Below, piece after piece: positions 8,999 to 18,138 of a stretch of DNA of 50,900 bases. The notes under the pieces were generated by a model. The model saw only the letters and a program-made list of their open reading frames with translations. It was not told the origin of the DNA and ran no database searches. Source of the stretch: Actinobacteria bacterium UBA4426 (GTDB taxonomy: Bacteria > Actinomycetota > Actinomycetes > S36-B12); NCBI GenBank assembly GCA_002390705.1, contig DGQA01000055.1, positions 1 through 50,900 of the forward strand, written 5' to 3'. The stretch's first letter is position 1. Each line of letters begins with the position of its first letter. The position numbers and the translations under genes were made by a program.

Positions 8999-10159
8999 CT
9001 AATTCTCGGATCGTAAGTAACTGTGAAATGCCTTGGTAACCTCCGTGCTCTTAAAAAAAGATTCCTGATCAGCTGCTGACAATGTGACCGAGTGCTCGCA
9101 CACTTTGACCCAGGCTGATCCAATTGCCTGGGTCAAAGTGGCTGCGACTGCACTGGAAATCACCGATCCGGTGATAATTCCTCCCGGCACTAGACGCAAT
9201 AACTGGGTGACCACATAACGCCCCGCGTAAGTCGCGCCACCAGTAAGAATTGCACTACTGGCAATTGACAGTGTGCGAACTTTTGAACGCGGAAGCCCAT
9301 AAATTGCCGAAATCCGAGCCATCATTGCCACTTGATTGGGCACCAGTAACGCAGCGTCCGCTACGGGGATCGGTATTGCACCAATTCCACTAGCCACCCC
9401 GGTCGCTTGCTTAATGACCGCGGTGGCCGCGTCTTTTTTTCGCCGGTTATCAACACCTTGTGCGGCGGTTAGGGCATTTCGTGCGGCGCCCGGTACTACT
9501 TCATAAGTTGCGTCGAGCAATTCCTGCAGTCCGTAGACGACCGTGTCACTGAATGAATCTGACAGGGCATTGGTCAAGAAGACTTTGCCATCTCCGAAGG
9601 TGGGTAGCTGCAAAGTCTCAATATAGCCCGCGAATGCGATTGCATCAGGGTGCACCTCCAACTCGCTATTGCGCTCGGCAACTGGCACCTGGGACAACAC
9701 GATTATGACTGGCAGGCCCAATGCGCTCATAGTGGAGATGAAGGCCTGCTGGGCTCTCTCCAGTCTTCGATCAGACCAGCGAATGAGATACCACGCCGCA
9801 TGGATCCGTTGATCCACTACGCCTGAATGCGATTTTTTGACTATCCGGTCCAGCCCGGCAAGTATCACGTCGCCTGAGGTGCCCGTTTCAAAACCCTCGC
9901 AGTCGTAGATTCCCAAATAACCGTTTGGGTGCCGGTAGTAGTCCAGTCCTTTCGTGACCGGTTCGCCAATTCCAGTTGCTGCAATTGCCTGAGAAAAAAT
10001 GGCGTTTAGCAACGTTGATTTTCCGCTACCTGTCTTTCCAAAAATAGCTAGGTTAAAACATCCAAGGGAGTCAAATGCTTTTTGTAATTCTCGGTCAAAA
10101 AGGCTCGCGAGGGCCGCCGAATCCAAATCTGACGGAACCCGCTCTTGACTATTGGACAC
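8999..10159 (-). CDS. P-loop GTPase with C-terminal hydrophobic DUF697-like domain
   Basis: A 386-residue GTPase. A P-loop GKTGSGKSTLLNAIF starts at residue 41; a candidate switch I threonine lies in PVTKG (T70); the DxxG motif is DCEG (86-89). The base-recognition NKxD is not clear: SQVPV occupies its expected place. The second half has hydrophobic and small-residue helices (VASGIGAIPIPVADAALL, then AILTGGATYAGRYVV and GGIITGSVISSAVAATL), as in DUF697/YcjF-type GTPases that associate with membranes. The GTG at 10159 is preceded by TAGGGT at exactly six bases, so a leaderless start is likely. It is divergent from the lytic transglycosylase gene. The role is unknown. Confidence 0.75.
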   Translation of the reverse strand: MSNSQERVPSDLDSAALASLFDRELQKAFDSLGCFNLAIFGKTGSGKSTLLNAIFSQAIAATGIGEPVTKGLDYYRHPNGYLGIYDCEGFETGTSGDVILAGLDRIVKKSHSGVVDQRIHAAWYLIRWSDRRLERAQQAFISTMSALGLPVIIVLSQVPVAERNSELEVHPDAIAFAGYIETLQLPTFGDGKVFLTNALSDSFSDTVVYGLQELLDATYEVVPGAARNALTAAQGVDNRRKKDAATAVIKQATGVASGIGAIPIPVADAALLVPNQVAMMARISAIYGLPRSKVRTLSIASSAILTGGATYAGRYVVTQLLRLVPGGIITGSVISSAVAATLTQAIGSAWVKVCEHSVTLSAADQESFFKSTEVTKAFHSYLRSEN

Positions 10160-10165
10160 CCAAGA

Positions 10166-10171
10166 ACCCTA
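10166..10171 (-). promoter_or_regulatory. Putative -10 TAGGGT for the DUF697-like GTPase gene
   Basis: TAGGGT on the minus strand lies six bases before the GTG at 10159. It faces the divergent TAAGGT element of the transglycosylase gene twenty bases away. Confidence 0.5.
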
Positions 10172-10190
10172 CCTCGAACAAGCGCCGGGT

Positions 10191-10196
10191 TAAGGT
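10191..10196 (+). promoter_or_regulatory. Putative -10 TAAGGT for the lytic transglycosylase gene
   Basis: TAAGGT lies exactly six bases before the ATG at 10203. This implies a leaderless mRNA. Confidence 0.5.
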
Positions 10197-10202
10197 GGGT
10201 TA

Positions 10203-10781
10203 ATGCCGAGAAACAGGTCACCGCATCCTTTGCGGTCAATGGCCGTGGTTGCCGCAGTCGTGGGAGTGGTCGGTCTCGCACTTTTTTCATTTAACAAGCT
10301 AATGCCAAATTCTATTAAGGAAAATGTCTTGGGCGCTCCCATAACTATTCCAGCCCAGTATGCAGATTTGATTAAAGAAGCAACCACTCGTTGCCCGGCA
10401 ATTTCTGAGGAACTATTCGCGGCTCAACTACACGCGGAAAGTAGCTTTAATCCGATGGCGGAAAGTCCGGCTGGCGCTCAAGGAATCGCTCAATTCATGC
10501 CATACACCTGGAAGCACTATGGAATTGATGGAGACGATGACGGACTCGCAGACGTGTGGAACCCGGTAGATGCGATCCATTCAGCAGCACGCATGAATTG
10601 CATTAATCGTAAGCTAGTAAAAGGCCTAGATGGTCCGCGGATCAAACATACTTTTGCCGCCTACAACGCGGGGGTCGGAACCGTCTTGGAATACGGCGGA
10701 ATTCCACCGTTTCCTGAAACACAGGAATACATAAAACGGATTTTTACCAACAGTAAAAAACTCACCTGGGCAACACGGTAG
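10203..10781 (+). CDS. Membrane-anchored lytic transglycosylase (SLT/lysozyme-like)
   Basis: A 192-residue protein. A single hydrophobic segment (about 12-30, SMAVVAAVVGVVGLALFSF) serves as signal anchor. The rest is an SLT domain: the catalytic glutamate in QLHAESSFNP, then SPAGAQGIAQFMPYTW, and AAYNAGVGTV near the end. These motifs are standard for enzymes that cleave the MurNAc-GlcNAc bond of peptidoglycan with anhydro product formation. The DGDDDGLADVWNP stretch is common in actinobacterial members. The ATG at 10203 is set by the six-base spacing from TAAGGT. It ends 2 bp from the convergent thioesterase stop. Confidence 0.85.
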   Translation: MPRNRSPHPLRSMAVVAAVVGVVGLALFSFNKLMPNSIKENVLGAPITIPAQYADLIKEATTRCPAISEELFAAQLHAESSFNPMAESPAGAQGIAQFMPYTWKHYGIDGDDDGLADVWNPVDAIHSAARMNCINRKLVKGLDGPRIKHTFAAYNAGVGTVLEYGGIPPFPETQEYIKRIFTNSKKLTWATR

Positions 10782-10783
10782 AT

Positions 10784-11590
10784 TTATTTAATCACCATGA
10801 TCGACTGCAAGTTTTCAACAACGAGTCGGCCATCGGGTGTCCACAACCTACGAAGTTCACTCATGAACCCGCCATGAATCGCGCTCACCGACGCGTCATG
10901 TAGCAGCGGTGAGCGCTCCCCATTGATGGACTCAATGTTTATCGGATCAATGAGAAGATTGGCACTAAACGAGACCGTCGCTACCGGACGCATCGTTTTC
11001 ATTAACGTATACGGCGATGGCCACCATGCATCCACCATTGACAGAAGCTGCGCTGCGTTCCAGTGCGCTCCGAGTTCTGTTCTTTGTGGAAGATTAATCC
11101 AACCATGCACAACTGGCTCGGTACCCATTGTGGGCAAAGGTGTAATCGGCCGATACTCCAGATGTTGACCAAAAACGGGTCCAAACGGCGGCCCCACCGG
11201 GGCTAGTTCGACCTGCTCAGCTGGAGGAACGTGTGGAAATAAGGCACTGCCCCAAGCTTCTCCTGGTGGATCGAGCTCCAAATTCTTATTTACGCCGGTA
11301 ACTACTTGCCCGCGCGCAACCGTTACGTTGTCGTGTTCACGCAAGATATCTACCTGCCACATGGACATCGCAGACCCTTTTCGAATCAGCCGAGATACGA
11401 CTTGGTGACTCCCCACTAGCACCGGTTCGGGAATCTGTGCCGTTATCGACCGCACCTCACGTGCCGGAGCTTCACACTGGACAACTTCCTCCACCATGCG
11501 ACGGATCGGTAGCCCGCCCCAAGCGCCTCTCCCTTGCTGCCACGTGTCAGGGACCGCCCACGTTGACTCAAAAGTTGTGCCCTCACCCAT
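10784..11590 (-). CDS. TesB-like double-hotdog acyl-CoA thioesterase family protein
   Basis: A 268-residue protein resembling actinobacterial thioesterase-family proteins with two hotdog folds. The first half has GRGAWGGLPIRRMVEEVV and then DILREHDNVTVARGQVV; the second has DAWWPSPYTLMKTMRPVATVS followed by GGFMSELRRLWTPDGRLV, which matches the second hotdog of TesB-type enzymes. It probably hydrolyses an acyl-CoA in the cytoplasm; the chain length is not predictable. The ATG at 11590 overlaps the TGA of the L,D-transpeptidase gene (TGATG), so the two are translationally coupled. The longer frame to 11701 lies inside that gene and is rejected. Confidence 0.75.
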   Translation of the reverse strand: MGEGTTFESTWAVPDTWQQGRGAWGGLPIRRMVEEVVQCEAPAREVRSITAQIPEPVLVGSHQVVSRLIRKGSAMSMWQVDILREHDNVTVARGQVVTGVNKNLELDPPGEAWGSALFPHVPPAEQVELAPVGPPFGPVFGQHLEYRPITPLPTMGTEPVVHGWINLPQRTELGAHWNAAQLLSMVDAWWPSPYTLMKTMRPVATVSFSANLLIDPINIESINGERSPLLHDASVSAIHGGFMSELRRLWTPDGRLVVENLQSIMVIK

Positions 11591-12969
11591 CAGACGCTGG
11601 CAGGTTTCGCATCGGTGAGTGACCCTGTGCCTGCATTTGTATCTGTGTCGACCTTTTGATTGCCATTGGACAAGGCTGACTTTTTCAGCCACTTCTTCCA
11701 CTCAATGTTCCACAAACCACCAGGGCCATTCCACGGCTCATTGATCTTTCCGTTGGTATTCGTATAGAAAACGACATCCCCTGGGATCGTTTCATTGAAA
11801 ATCCACTTAGCGTCGTTAACGAACATGTTTGTGCAACCGTGGGACCCGTTGTAAATCCCCAGACGCCCGTACGCCCAAGGAGCTGAGTGCAGAAACTCGC
11901 CCGTGGGTGTCAATCTCGTGTTCCAAAAACCTTCAAGTTCGTATTGTTCCTCTGGATCAGTGAGCCCCAGAGACTCACTGCGATAAATTTTTGTTGCCTC
12001 TTTAGCGGTACTGATTACTTTGGTACCGTTCCTAGTTTCCCATTCGTCTTTACCCAGGGATACCTTAAAGGTCTTGACGTTGTTTCCGTCAACATAGACT
12101 TTCATGTTTTTGGTTTTGCCATCTACTCTCGCGATCAGTTTCCGAGCCGTCTGGAAGGTATAAGTCGTGTTTAATCTCGCAGATCCAATCAATGACTGAG
12201 ATCCACTGCGTCCCAGCACTGCGCGTCCGAGAAGTGACACGATACGAATAGTTGAATTACCCGGCCAATATGTTTTAGGTCGAAAAACCACCGAAGTTTC
12301 GTCTAACCAACCCCACGCACCTTTCACAGGGACTAACTTCCCGCTGGGCAACTCCGCAGAGACAATCAAGTTTTTTTCGACCACTATTTTGTCCGGGATG
12401 GGCTTGCTGAACACAATTTTGGGTAGCACGCCCACGCCGACCTTCACTTTAGATCCATCAACGCCGAGTGAGTTGCTTGCTGCAATAAACTTTGCCTTAA
12501 CCCAGATGCGTTTCTTAGGCAGTTTCTCGGGCTTGGACGTTTCAGTTCCGGCCGGTGGTTGTGTCGTCGCAACGATCGGGCCAACTACCTCGCTCACGGA
12601 GACACCTCGTGCAGCACGCATGTAGATCCCATAGGTACGCAGTGGGTGTAAATTTGTCAGTGGGCAAATGCCTTGAGCGGGGCTGCCGATCAGTGCATTT
12701 TCCGGAACTGCAAGTTCCCGGCAGGTATACCATTTAACCGAGTCCACCGAAATTTGATACGAGATTGGATCACTAGCACTCTGAGCCGGATCAGGAACCT
12801 GAGCCGCGAACACGACCTCAAGTATCCGGGCGGTCGCCCCTGGACTTACGGAGATAATCGTCGGGGGGGCGGGCGGGACCTTGTTCGCATTGGCTTGTGC
12901 GGGCAGTAAACCGGCGCTCAATAGTACTGACAACCCCGCACTTGCTAGTACTCGTAATGAGCCGCGCAT
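11590..12969 (-). CDS. Secreted L,D-transpeptidase (YkuD) with N-terminal FN3/Ig-like domains
   Basis: A 459-residue cell-wall enzyme. A signal peptide covers about residues 1-28 (cut near AQANA). A fibronectin III-like domain spans about 32-137 and Ig-like domains about 155-275, as in mycobacterial Ldt proteins. The YkuD catalytic domain spans about 277-405 with the motif GSHGCTNM: catalytic C379, H377, and an upstream H361 in FLHSAPWAYG. Such enzymes make 3-3 crosslinks in peptidoglycan or attach proteins to it. A Trp-rich C-terminal segment (PGGLWNIEWKKW) follows. The ATG at 12969 has a GGGGAA nearby, and a TATAGT hexamer lies 20 bases upstream. Confidence 0.9.
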   Translation of the reverse strand: MRGSLRVLASAGLSVLLSAGLLPAQANANKVPPAPPTIISVSPGATARILEVVFAAQVPDPAQSASDPISYQISVDSVKWYTCRELAVPENALIGSPAQGICPLTNLHPLRTYGIYMRAARGVSVSEVVGPIVATTQPPAGTETSKPEKLPKKRIWVKAKFIAASNSLGVDGSKVKVGVGVLPKIVFSKPIPDKIVVEKNLIVSAELPSGKLVPVKGAWGWLDETSVVFRPKTYWPGNSTIRIVSLLGRAVLGRSGSQSLIGSARLNTTYTFQTARKLIARVDGKTKNMKVYVDGNNVKTFKVSLGKDEWETRNGTKVISTAKEATKIYRSESLGLTDPEEQYELEGFWNTRLTPTGEFLHSAPWAYGRLGIYNGSHGCTNMFVNDAKWIFNETIPGDVVFYTNTNGKINEPWNGPGGLWNIEWKKWLKKSALSNGNQKVDTDTNAGTGSLTDAKPASV

Positions 12970-12989
12970 CCCGCATTCCCCTATTTCTG

Positions 12990-12995
12990 ACTATA
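12990..12995 (-). promoter_or_regulatory. Putative -10 TATAGT for the L,D-transpeptidase gene
   Basis: TATAGT on the minus strand lies 20 bases before the ATG at 12969, leaving room for a short leader with a purine-rich site. The -35 is uncertain. Confidence 0.35.
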
Positions 12996-13065
12996 AGTTT
13001 TCGCTCCAGCCCTGCACCAATTCTTTATAAGGATAAGCACAAGGCCGAGAATGGACTGAGACCGC

Positions 13066-13809
13066 CTACCAAGAAATGATTTCTTGATCCTCCCACAGCA
13101 ACCCGGTGAGGGGAAAATCGACATTTCCAACAAAATTTTGTCGATTCTCTAGATCGGTTTGAGCCAGCCAGGCAACGGTTTCAGCCCCCTCATCCGCTGA
13201 TCTCGGGGCATCAGGTCCCCCCATGGGTGTTCGGCAATGATTCGGACATACGGCATCGACGAGCACGCCGCGGGCCCCCCACCCAGTTTCCGCTGCAAAA
13301 TTGCGAATCAACGCATTGACAGCTGCTTTGCTCACGCGATACGGCGCGAGTCCTCCGCTTGTTCCGGGGCCGCTAAATCGACCCAAGCAGGCTGACAGGG
13401 CGATGACTCTGCCCGAACGCGCTGCAACCATGGGAGGAGCGAAGTGCGATAAGGCATTTACCACTCCCAGCAAGTTCACCCCGAGCACCCGATCCCACTC
13501 ATCTGGCGCAGTTCTGAGGGTTTTGGACATCTTCTCGCTCATGACTCCTGCCGAGCACACCAAAATTTCGGGTTCTGCCAACGGACCGAGTCGTTCGCGA
13601 AGACTCGCAACTTCTGCATGATTCGAAAAATCGGCTCCATCACCCACCGCGTCAATTCCTGAGGCGCACAGTGCCGTCGCCGCTTGCCGGCCACTTTCCG
13701 TGTTTCGACCCAGAACCACAACCGTGTACCCGGCCCGGCCAAGTTGAGCCGCAACTGCAAAGCCAATTCCCGAGGCGCCTCCGGTAATGAGCGCTACACC
13801 GTTATCCAT
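13066..13809 (-). CDS. Short-chain dehydrogenase/reductase
   Basis: A 247-residue classical SDR. The cofactor motif TGGASGIG lies at 9-16 and the catalytic residues are S139, Y157 and K161 (YRVSK). The structural NAG motif reads CSAGV. R35 after the second strand (LGRNTESGR) points to NADP(H) rather than NAD(H). The substrate is unknown. The ATG at 13809 has AGGAG very close upstream. It is divergent from kgd across about 107 bp and lies downstream of no obvious partner, so it is probably transcribed alone. Confidence 0.85.
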   Translation of the reverse strand: MDNGVALITGGASGIGFAVAAQLGRAGYTVVVLGRNTESGRQAATALCASGIDAVGDGADFSNHAEVASLRERLGPLAEPEILVCSAGVMSEKMSKTLRTAPDEWDRVLGVNLLGVVNALSHFAPPMVAARSGRVIALSACLGRFSGPGTSGGLAPYRVSKAAVNALIRNFAAETGWGARGVLVDAVCPNHCRTPMGGPDAPRSADEGAETVAWLAQTDLENRQNFVGNVDFPLTGLLWEDQEIISW

Positions 13810-13916
13810 GACTCCTACCCTTGCCTAGTTTGATCACTTTCGCACCCTCACAAGCACGGCCAAGCAATGCGCCCTAGGCTTATATCGCAATTAGGTCGTC
13901 TGTGAAAGGAATACCC

Positions 13917-16900
13917 GTGGCTGCTGAGCCTCCCGACCAATTTGGACCAAATGATTGGCTTGTCGATGAGCTTTACCAGCAGTTTCTGCAGGACCGAAAC
14001 TCAGTCGACCCAGCCTGGTGGGACTTCTTTGCCGGGTTTACCCCACAAGATGCTCAAGCCGTCATCACACCCAGTACCCCACTTTTAGCGGCGACACCAA
14101 CACCGATTCAGACACCCGAGTCAAGCCCTGCGCCCGTCTCGACCGCCGGACCGGCCGCATCATCTGCGTCGACCAATGACGTAGAGCGCCTCAAAGGCGC
14201 GGCCGCTCGAGTAGTCACCAACATGGAAGAAAGCCTCAGCGTTCCCACGGCAACAAGTGTTCGCTCCCTTCCCGTCAAACTCCTTTTTGACAACCGCGTT
14301 GTGATTAACAATCACCTTGCTCGTGGCCGTGGTGGGAAAATTTCCTTCACACACATCCTTGCGTTTGCGCTGGTACAGGCCTTAAAAATTCAACCCGAAA
14401 TGAACTACGCATACGAAGAAGTCGGTGGCAAGCCTGGAGTCAAGCTCAACGCAGATATCAATCTCGGTTTAGCAATTGACTTAGTCAAATCAGATGGCAC
14501 CCGCCAACTGCTGGTGCCCAACATCAAAGCCGCGCAAAATATGAACTTTGCAACATTCTGGGCCAGCTACGAGGACATGATTCGCCGCGCGCGCTCTAAT
14601 AAACTCACGATCGACGATTTTGCTGGGACAACGGTGAGCTTGACCAACCCAGGCACTATCGGCACAAATCATTCAGTTCCCCGATTGGTCAAAGGACAAG
14701 GGGCCATTATTGGCGTGGGTTCCATGGAGTACCCGGCCCAGTGGCAAGGCGCCTCTGAAGAGTCAATCGTTCGCAACGCCGTTTCAAAAATCTTGACCCT
14801 CACTTCGACGTACGACCACCGAATTATTCAAGGCGCGCAGTCCGGTGAGTTCCTTCGCAAAATGCACTCTTTAATTCTCGGCGAAGATGACTTCTACGTC
14901 GAAATTTTCAGAAGCCTAAGAATCCCATATGACCCCATTCGATGGGCTCATGACATTTCGGCAAATCACGAAACAGACCTTGACAAAAATGTTCGAGTTC
15001 AAGAAGTAATTCACGCATATCGAGTTCGTGGCCACCTTATGGCTGACACGGATCCACTCGAGTATCACCAAAGGACACACCCCGATCTTGACGTTCTCTC
15101 CTACGGATTAACTCTCTGGGATCTGGATCGAGAATTCGCAACTGGTGGGTTCGGCAACAAACCGCTCATGAAATTACGTGAGATCCTGGGCGTGCTCCGC
15201 GATTCCTACACCAGGACCTTCGGTATTGAATACATGCACATTCAAGAGCCGGAAGAACGCAAGTGGATCCAAGAGCGTGTGGAGTTACCACATGTAAAAC
15301 CTGATCCGGCAGACCAGTTGAGAATTCTGCGCAAGCTCAATGAGGCTGAAGCACTCGAATCATTTCTGCAAACGAAATATGTTGGTCAGAAGCGATTTTC
15401 CCTTGAAGGTTCTGAATCACTGATTCCCATGCTGGACGAAATCCTGACTGAGTCTGCGAATAATGAAATCTTGGAAGTGGCAATCGGCATGCCCCACCGC
15501 GGACGTCTCAACGTTCTAGCAAATATTGCGGGGAAATCTTTTGGGCAGATTTTCCGGGAATTCGAAGGCGAGTATGCCGAGAATTCAGTACAAGGGTCCG
15601 GCGACGTCAAATACCATCTAGGGACAACGGGTTCATACGTGTCGGCTGAAGGTGGCTACACCTCTGTGTATCTCGCCGCCAACCCATCTCACCTTGAGGC
15701 TGTTGATCCAGTACTCGAAGGAATCGTTCGCGCAAAACAAGATCTGTTGCCGGCGGATCGCAGACACGATATTTTGCCCGTACTCATTCACGGTGACGCA
15801 GCTTTTGCGGGCCAAGGTGTTGTCGCAGAAACACTGCAACTTTCACAACTGCAGGGATATCGAACCGGTGGGACAGTCCACATCGTTGTCAACAACCAGG
15901 TCGGCTTCACTACCTCCCCTCAGTACAGCAGGTCTTCGATCTACTCCACCGACGTTGCCCGCATGATTCAAGCTCCGATTTTACACGTCAACGGAGACGA
16001 CCCCGAGGCAGTTGTTTTCGTTTCCAAATTGGCGTTTGAGTTTCGTCAAGCCTTCGGCAAAGACGTTGTGATTGATCTGGTCACCTATCGCAGGCGCGGC
16101 CACAATGAAGCGGACGACCCGTCATTAACTCAGCCATTAATGTACGCGATCATTGATAAAAAGCGATCAGTTCGCAAGCACTACACTGACTCACTAATTG
16201 GGCGAGGGGACATCACTCTCGAAGAGGCGGAAGAAGTTCTCAAGCACTTTCAAGAACAACTCGAAATGGTGTTCCAAGAGACACGCATAGATGAATCGGA
16301 GACTGAATTCAGCCAGCGTGCAAAGGCCATTATTGAATCCGGGCAACTTAACCTCGTTCCTCAAACACCATCACAAGATGTAGATACATCGATTACGCAA
16401 GCACAAATTGACACGGTCATTGAATCTCAATTAACAATGCCTGAAGGTTTTAATGTCCATCCGCGACTAGCCCCCCAACTTCAACGTCGCGCCCAAATGG
16501 TCGCTGATAACACAATTGACTGGGGCATGGGAGAAGCCCTGGCCGTTGGATCACTACTCATGGAAGGTCGAACAGTTCGCCTCGCCGGACAGGATTCTCG
16601 CCGCGGAACATTCGGTCACCGCCACATGGTGATTGTCGATAAAGAGACCGGTTGGCAATACAAGCCCCTAAAAAAATGCTATCGCGACGGTGGAAAACTT
16701 TATGTGTATGACTCTTCGTTAAGTGAGTTCGCTGCATTAGGTTTCGAGTACGGTTACTCCGTCGCCCGCCCCGATGCACTCGTCATGTGGGAAGCTCAGT
16801 TCGGAGATTTTGTGAATGGCGCCCAATCAATTATCGATGAGTTCATTTCTTCGGGTGAACAAAAATGGGGGCAACGATCATCTGTCACGATGTTGCTGCC

Positions 16901-17528
16901 ACATGGACAAGAAGGCCAGGGACCAGATCACAGCAGTGGTCGCATTGAGCGCTTTCTTCAGCTCTGCGCACAAGACAATATGTCCATTGCAGTTCCTAGC
17001 ACGCCGGCTTCCTACTTTCATCTCCTGCGCTGGCAAGTGCTTGGAAGGCTTTCACGCCCGCTCATTGTGTTCACGCCGAAATCACTTTTGAGGTCAAAGG
17101 CGTCGGTCTCCCCCGTCGAGGATTTCACAACCGGAGTTTTTCACCCTTTCCTCCCGGATACAGAATTCACCGGAGCCGGTGTCACAAAAGTACTTATCTG
17201 TTCGGGCAAGGTGTACTTCGATTTACTCGCGTACCGGCTAGCACACAACATCACCGATACTGCAATCGTGCGACTTGAGCGAATCTATCCTCTCCCCGGA
17301 GTCAGCTTGCCCGGTATGGCGAGGCAATACCCCGATGCCGATTTGCGTTGGGTCCAAGAGGAGCCGGCAAATCAGGGTGCCTGGAGTTTCGTTGCAATGA
17401 ACATTCCAGGCCTCATTGACCGAGGCATCTCCTGTGTTTCGCGTCCAGCGTCTTCAACTCCTGCAGTGGGCACCCATCAACGCCACGTAGAAGAGCAGGA
17501 ATCTCTCATCGAATCAGCATTCAATTAG
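13917..17528 (+). CDS. kgd: Multifunctional 2-oxoglutarate dehydrogenase/decarboxylase Kgd (E2-E1 fusion)
   Basis: A 1203-residue protein of the actinobacterial OdhA/Kgd type, which joins an E2-like acyltransferase domain to the ThDP-dependent E1 of 2-oxoglutarate dehydrogenase in the TCA cycle. The N-terminal tag NDWLVDELYQQF is followed by a Pro/Ala/Ser linker. The E2 domain lies at about 110-345 and ends with TYDHRIIQGAQSGEFL. The E1 domain contains GMPHRGRLNVLANI, HGDAAFAGQGVVAET with VVNNQVGFTT (ThDP/Mg binding), and GFEYGYSV later on. No lipoyl domain is present, as in the family. The GTG at 13917 is preferred over 13902 because AAAGGA ends six bases before it. The length is normal. Confidence 0.95.
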   Translation: MAAEPPDQFGPNDWLVDELYQQFLQDRNSVDPAWWDFFAGFTPQDAQAVITPSTPLLAATPTPIQTPESSPAPVSTAGPAASSASTNDVERLKGAAARVVTNMEESLSVPTATSVRSLPVKLLFDNRVVINNHLARGRGGKISFTHILAFALVQALKIQPEMNYAYEEVGGKPGVKLNADINLGLAIDLVKSDGTRQLLVPNIKAAQNMNFATFWASYEDMIRRARSNKLTIDDFAGTTVSLTNPGTIGTNHSVPRLVKGQGAIIGVGSMEYPAQWQGASEESIVRNAVSKILTLTSTYDHRIIQGAQSGEFLRKMHSLILGEDDFYVEIFRSLRIPYDPIRWAHDISANHETDLDKNVRVQEVIHAYRVRGHLMADTDPLEYHQRTHPDLDVLSYGLTLWDLDREFATGGFGNKPLMKLREILGVLRDSYTRTFGIEYMHIQEPEERKWIQERVELPHVKPDPADQLRILRKLNEAEALESFLQTKYVGQKRFSLEGSESLIPMLDEILTESANNEILEVAIGMPHRGRLNVLANIAGKSFGQIFREFEGEYAENSVQGSGDVKYHLGTTGSYVSAEGGYTSVYLAANPSHLEAVDPVLEGIVRAKQDLLPADRRHDILPVLIHGDAAFAGQGVVAETLQLSQLQGYRTGGTVHIVVNNQVGFTTSPQYSRSSIYSTDVARMIQAPILHVNGDDPEAVVFVSKLAFEFRQAFGKDVVIDLVTYRRRGHNEADDPSLTQPLMYAIIDKKRSVRKHYTDSLIGRGDITLEEAEEVLKHFQEQLEMVFQETRIDESETEFSQRAKAIIESGQLNLVPQTPSQDVDTSITQAQIDTVIESQLTMPEGFNVHPRLAPQLQRRAQMVADNTIDWGMGEALAVGSLLMEGRTVRLAGQDSRRGTFGHRHMVIVDKETGWQYKPLKKCYRDGGKLYVYDSSLSEFAALGFEYGYSVARPDALVMWEAQFGDFVNGAQSIIDEFISSGEQKWGQRSSVTMLLPHGQEGQGPDHSSGRIERFLQLCAQDNMSIAVPSTPASYFHLLRWQVLGRLSRPLIVFTPKSLLRSKASVSPVEDFTTGVFHPFLPDTEFTGAGVTKVLICSGKVYFDLLAYRLAHNITDTAIVRLERIYPLPGVSLPGMARQYPDADLRWVQEEPANQGAWSFVAMNIPGLIDRGISCVSRPASSTPAVGTHQRHVEEQESLIESAFN

Positions 17529-17545
17529 TCAATTGGTATTTGCCT

Positions 17546-17725
17546 ATGTATGACACAGATCGTGGCGCCGAGGAACTCGCTCGTCGACGAGGAGAAGAAG
17601 AAGTATCTTTCGAGTGGCTCGCCGAACGTTTCGCAGAATTCGTAAATCTCAATCCTGAATTCGAGAATGCGATTGATCGAGTGGCGACCTGGCTCGCCCG
17701 TCTCGATGACCATGACGAGGATTGA
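17546..17725 (+). CDS. Small DUF6104-like protein downstream of kgd
   Basis: A 59-residue acidic protein, MYDTDRGAEELARRRG at the start and ATWLARLDDHDED at the end. Its middle, GEEEVSFEWLAERFAEFVNLNPEF, matches the small proteins annotated DUF6104 that follow kgd in Streptomyces and relatives (from memory). The ATG at 17546 fits the family start; the TTG at 17540 would add two residues. It lies 17 bp after the kgd stop and is probably co-transcribed. No function is known. It ends 6 bp before the convergent sodX stop. Confidence 0.72.
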   Translation: MYDTDRGAEELARRRGEEEVSFEWLAERFAEFVNLNPEFENAIDRVATWLARLDDHDED

Positions 17726-17731
17726 TCTCAG

Positions 17732-18034
17732 CTACTTCCGCAACAAGATTCCTTGGATTAAGACGGGATCAATCCCGCCGAAGTCTCGCGAGTCCGTACT
17801 CGCTTCCGCGTTATCCCCTTCCACCCACCACCTGCCGTCCGACTTGCCCACAAGACGCTTGATTTGCGTCAAGCCCGGCCGCTGAGGATGCGCAAAAACG
17901 GCGATGGCGCCGCGTCTGGCAAAAATACGACCCCTGACCGCAAGATGAATTTCGCCATTTCCCAGTGTGGGTAGCATTGACGGACCGATTACCTTCACCC
18001 GAAAAATTGGTACCCATCGCGCCATAAGCCCCAT
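17732..18034 (-). CDS. sodX: Nickel superoxide dismutase maturation protease (S26 family)
   Basis: A 100-residue signal peptidase-like serine protease. The catalytic Ser sits in GPSMLPTL and the general-base Lys in IKRLVGKSDGRWWVEGDN, the S26 arrangement, and there is a final GIDPVLIQG segment. In NiSOD organisms SodX removes the SodN leader so that the mature N-terminal His can bind nickel. It is divergent from sodN, the expected neighbour. The ATG at 18034 is chosen because TAATCT lies exactly six bases upstream; the ATG at 18040 would touch that hexamer. Confidence 0.85.
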   Translation of the reverse strand: MGLMARWVPIFRVKVIGPSMLPTLGNGEIHLAVRGRIFARRGAIAVFAHPQRPGLTQIKRLVGKSDGRWWVEGDNAEASTDSRDFGGIDPVLIQGILLRK

Positions 18035-18040
18035 GATCAT

Positions 18041-18046
18041 AGATTA
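18041..18046 (-). promoter_or_regulatory. Putative -10 TAATCT for leaderless sodX
   Basis: TAATCT on the minus strand is six bases before the ATG at 18034. This settles the choice between two closely spaced in-frame ATGs. Confidence 0.45.
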
Positions 18047-18058
18047 GCCTGCTGCGTC

Positions 18059-18086
18059 TTGCGCGAAAAATTATCGGGGCTAGAGT
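18059..18086 (+). promoter_or_regulatory. Putative sodN promoter
   Basis: TTGCGC (18059-18064) and TAGAGT (18081-18086) are separated by 16 bases and lie about 50 bases before the sodN start. In Streptomyces sodN is controlled by the nickel sensor Nur; I could not assign a Nur operator here. Confidence 0.4.
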
Positions 18087-18138
18087 TGTCTTGTTCAATA
18101 AGTACCGATCCCACTTCACCCACACGATAGGAGCAAAA

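Noticed and set aside
8947..9123. N-terminal extension of the small Lys/Ala-tailed protein to 9123
   Set aside because: The added part lies over the end of the GTPase gene and lacks protein-like features; a good Shine-Dalgarno precedes the internal ATG at 8946.
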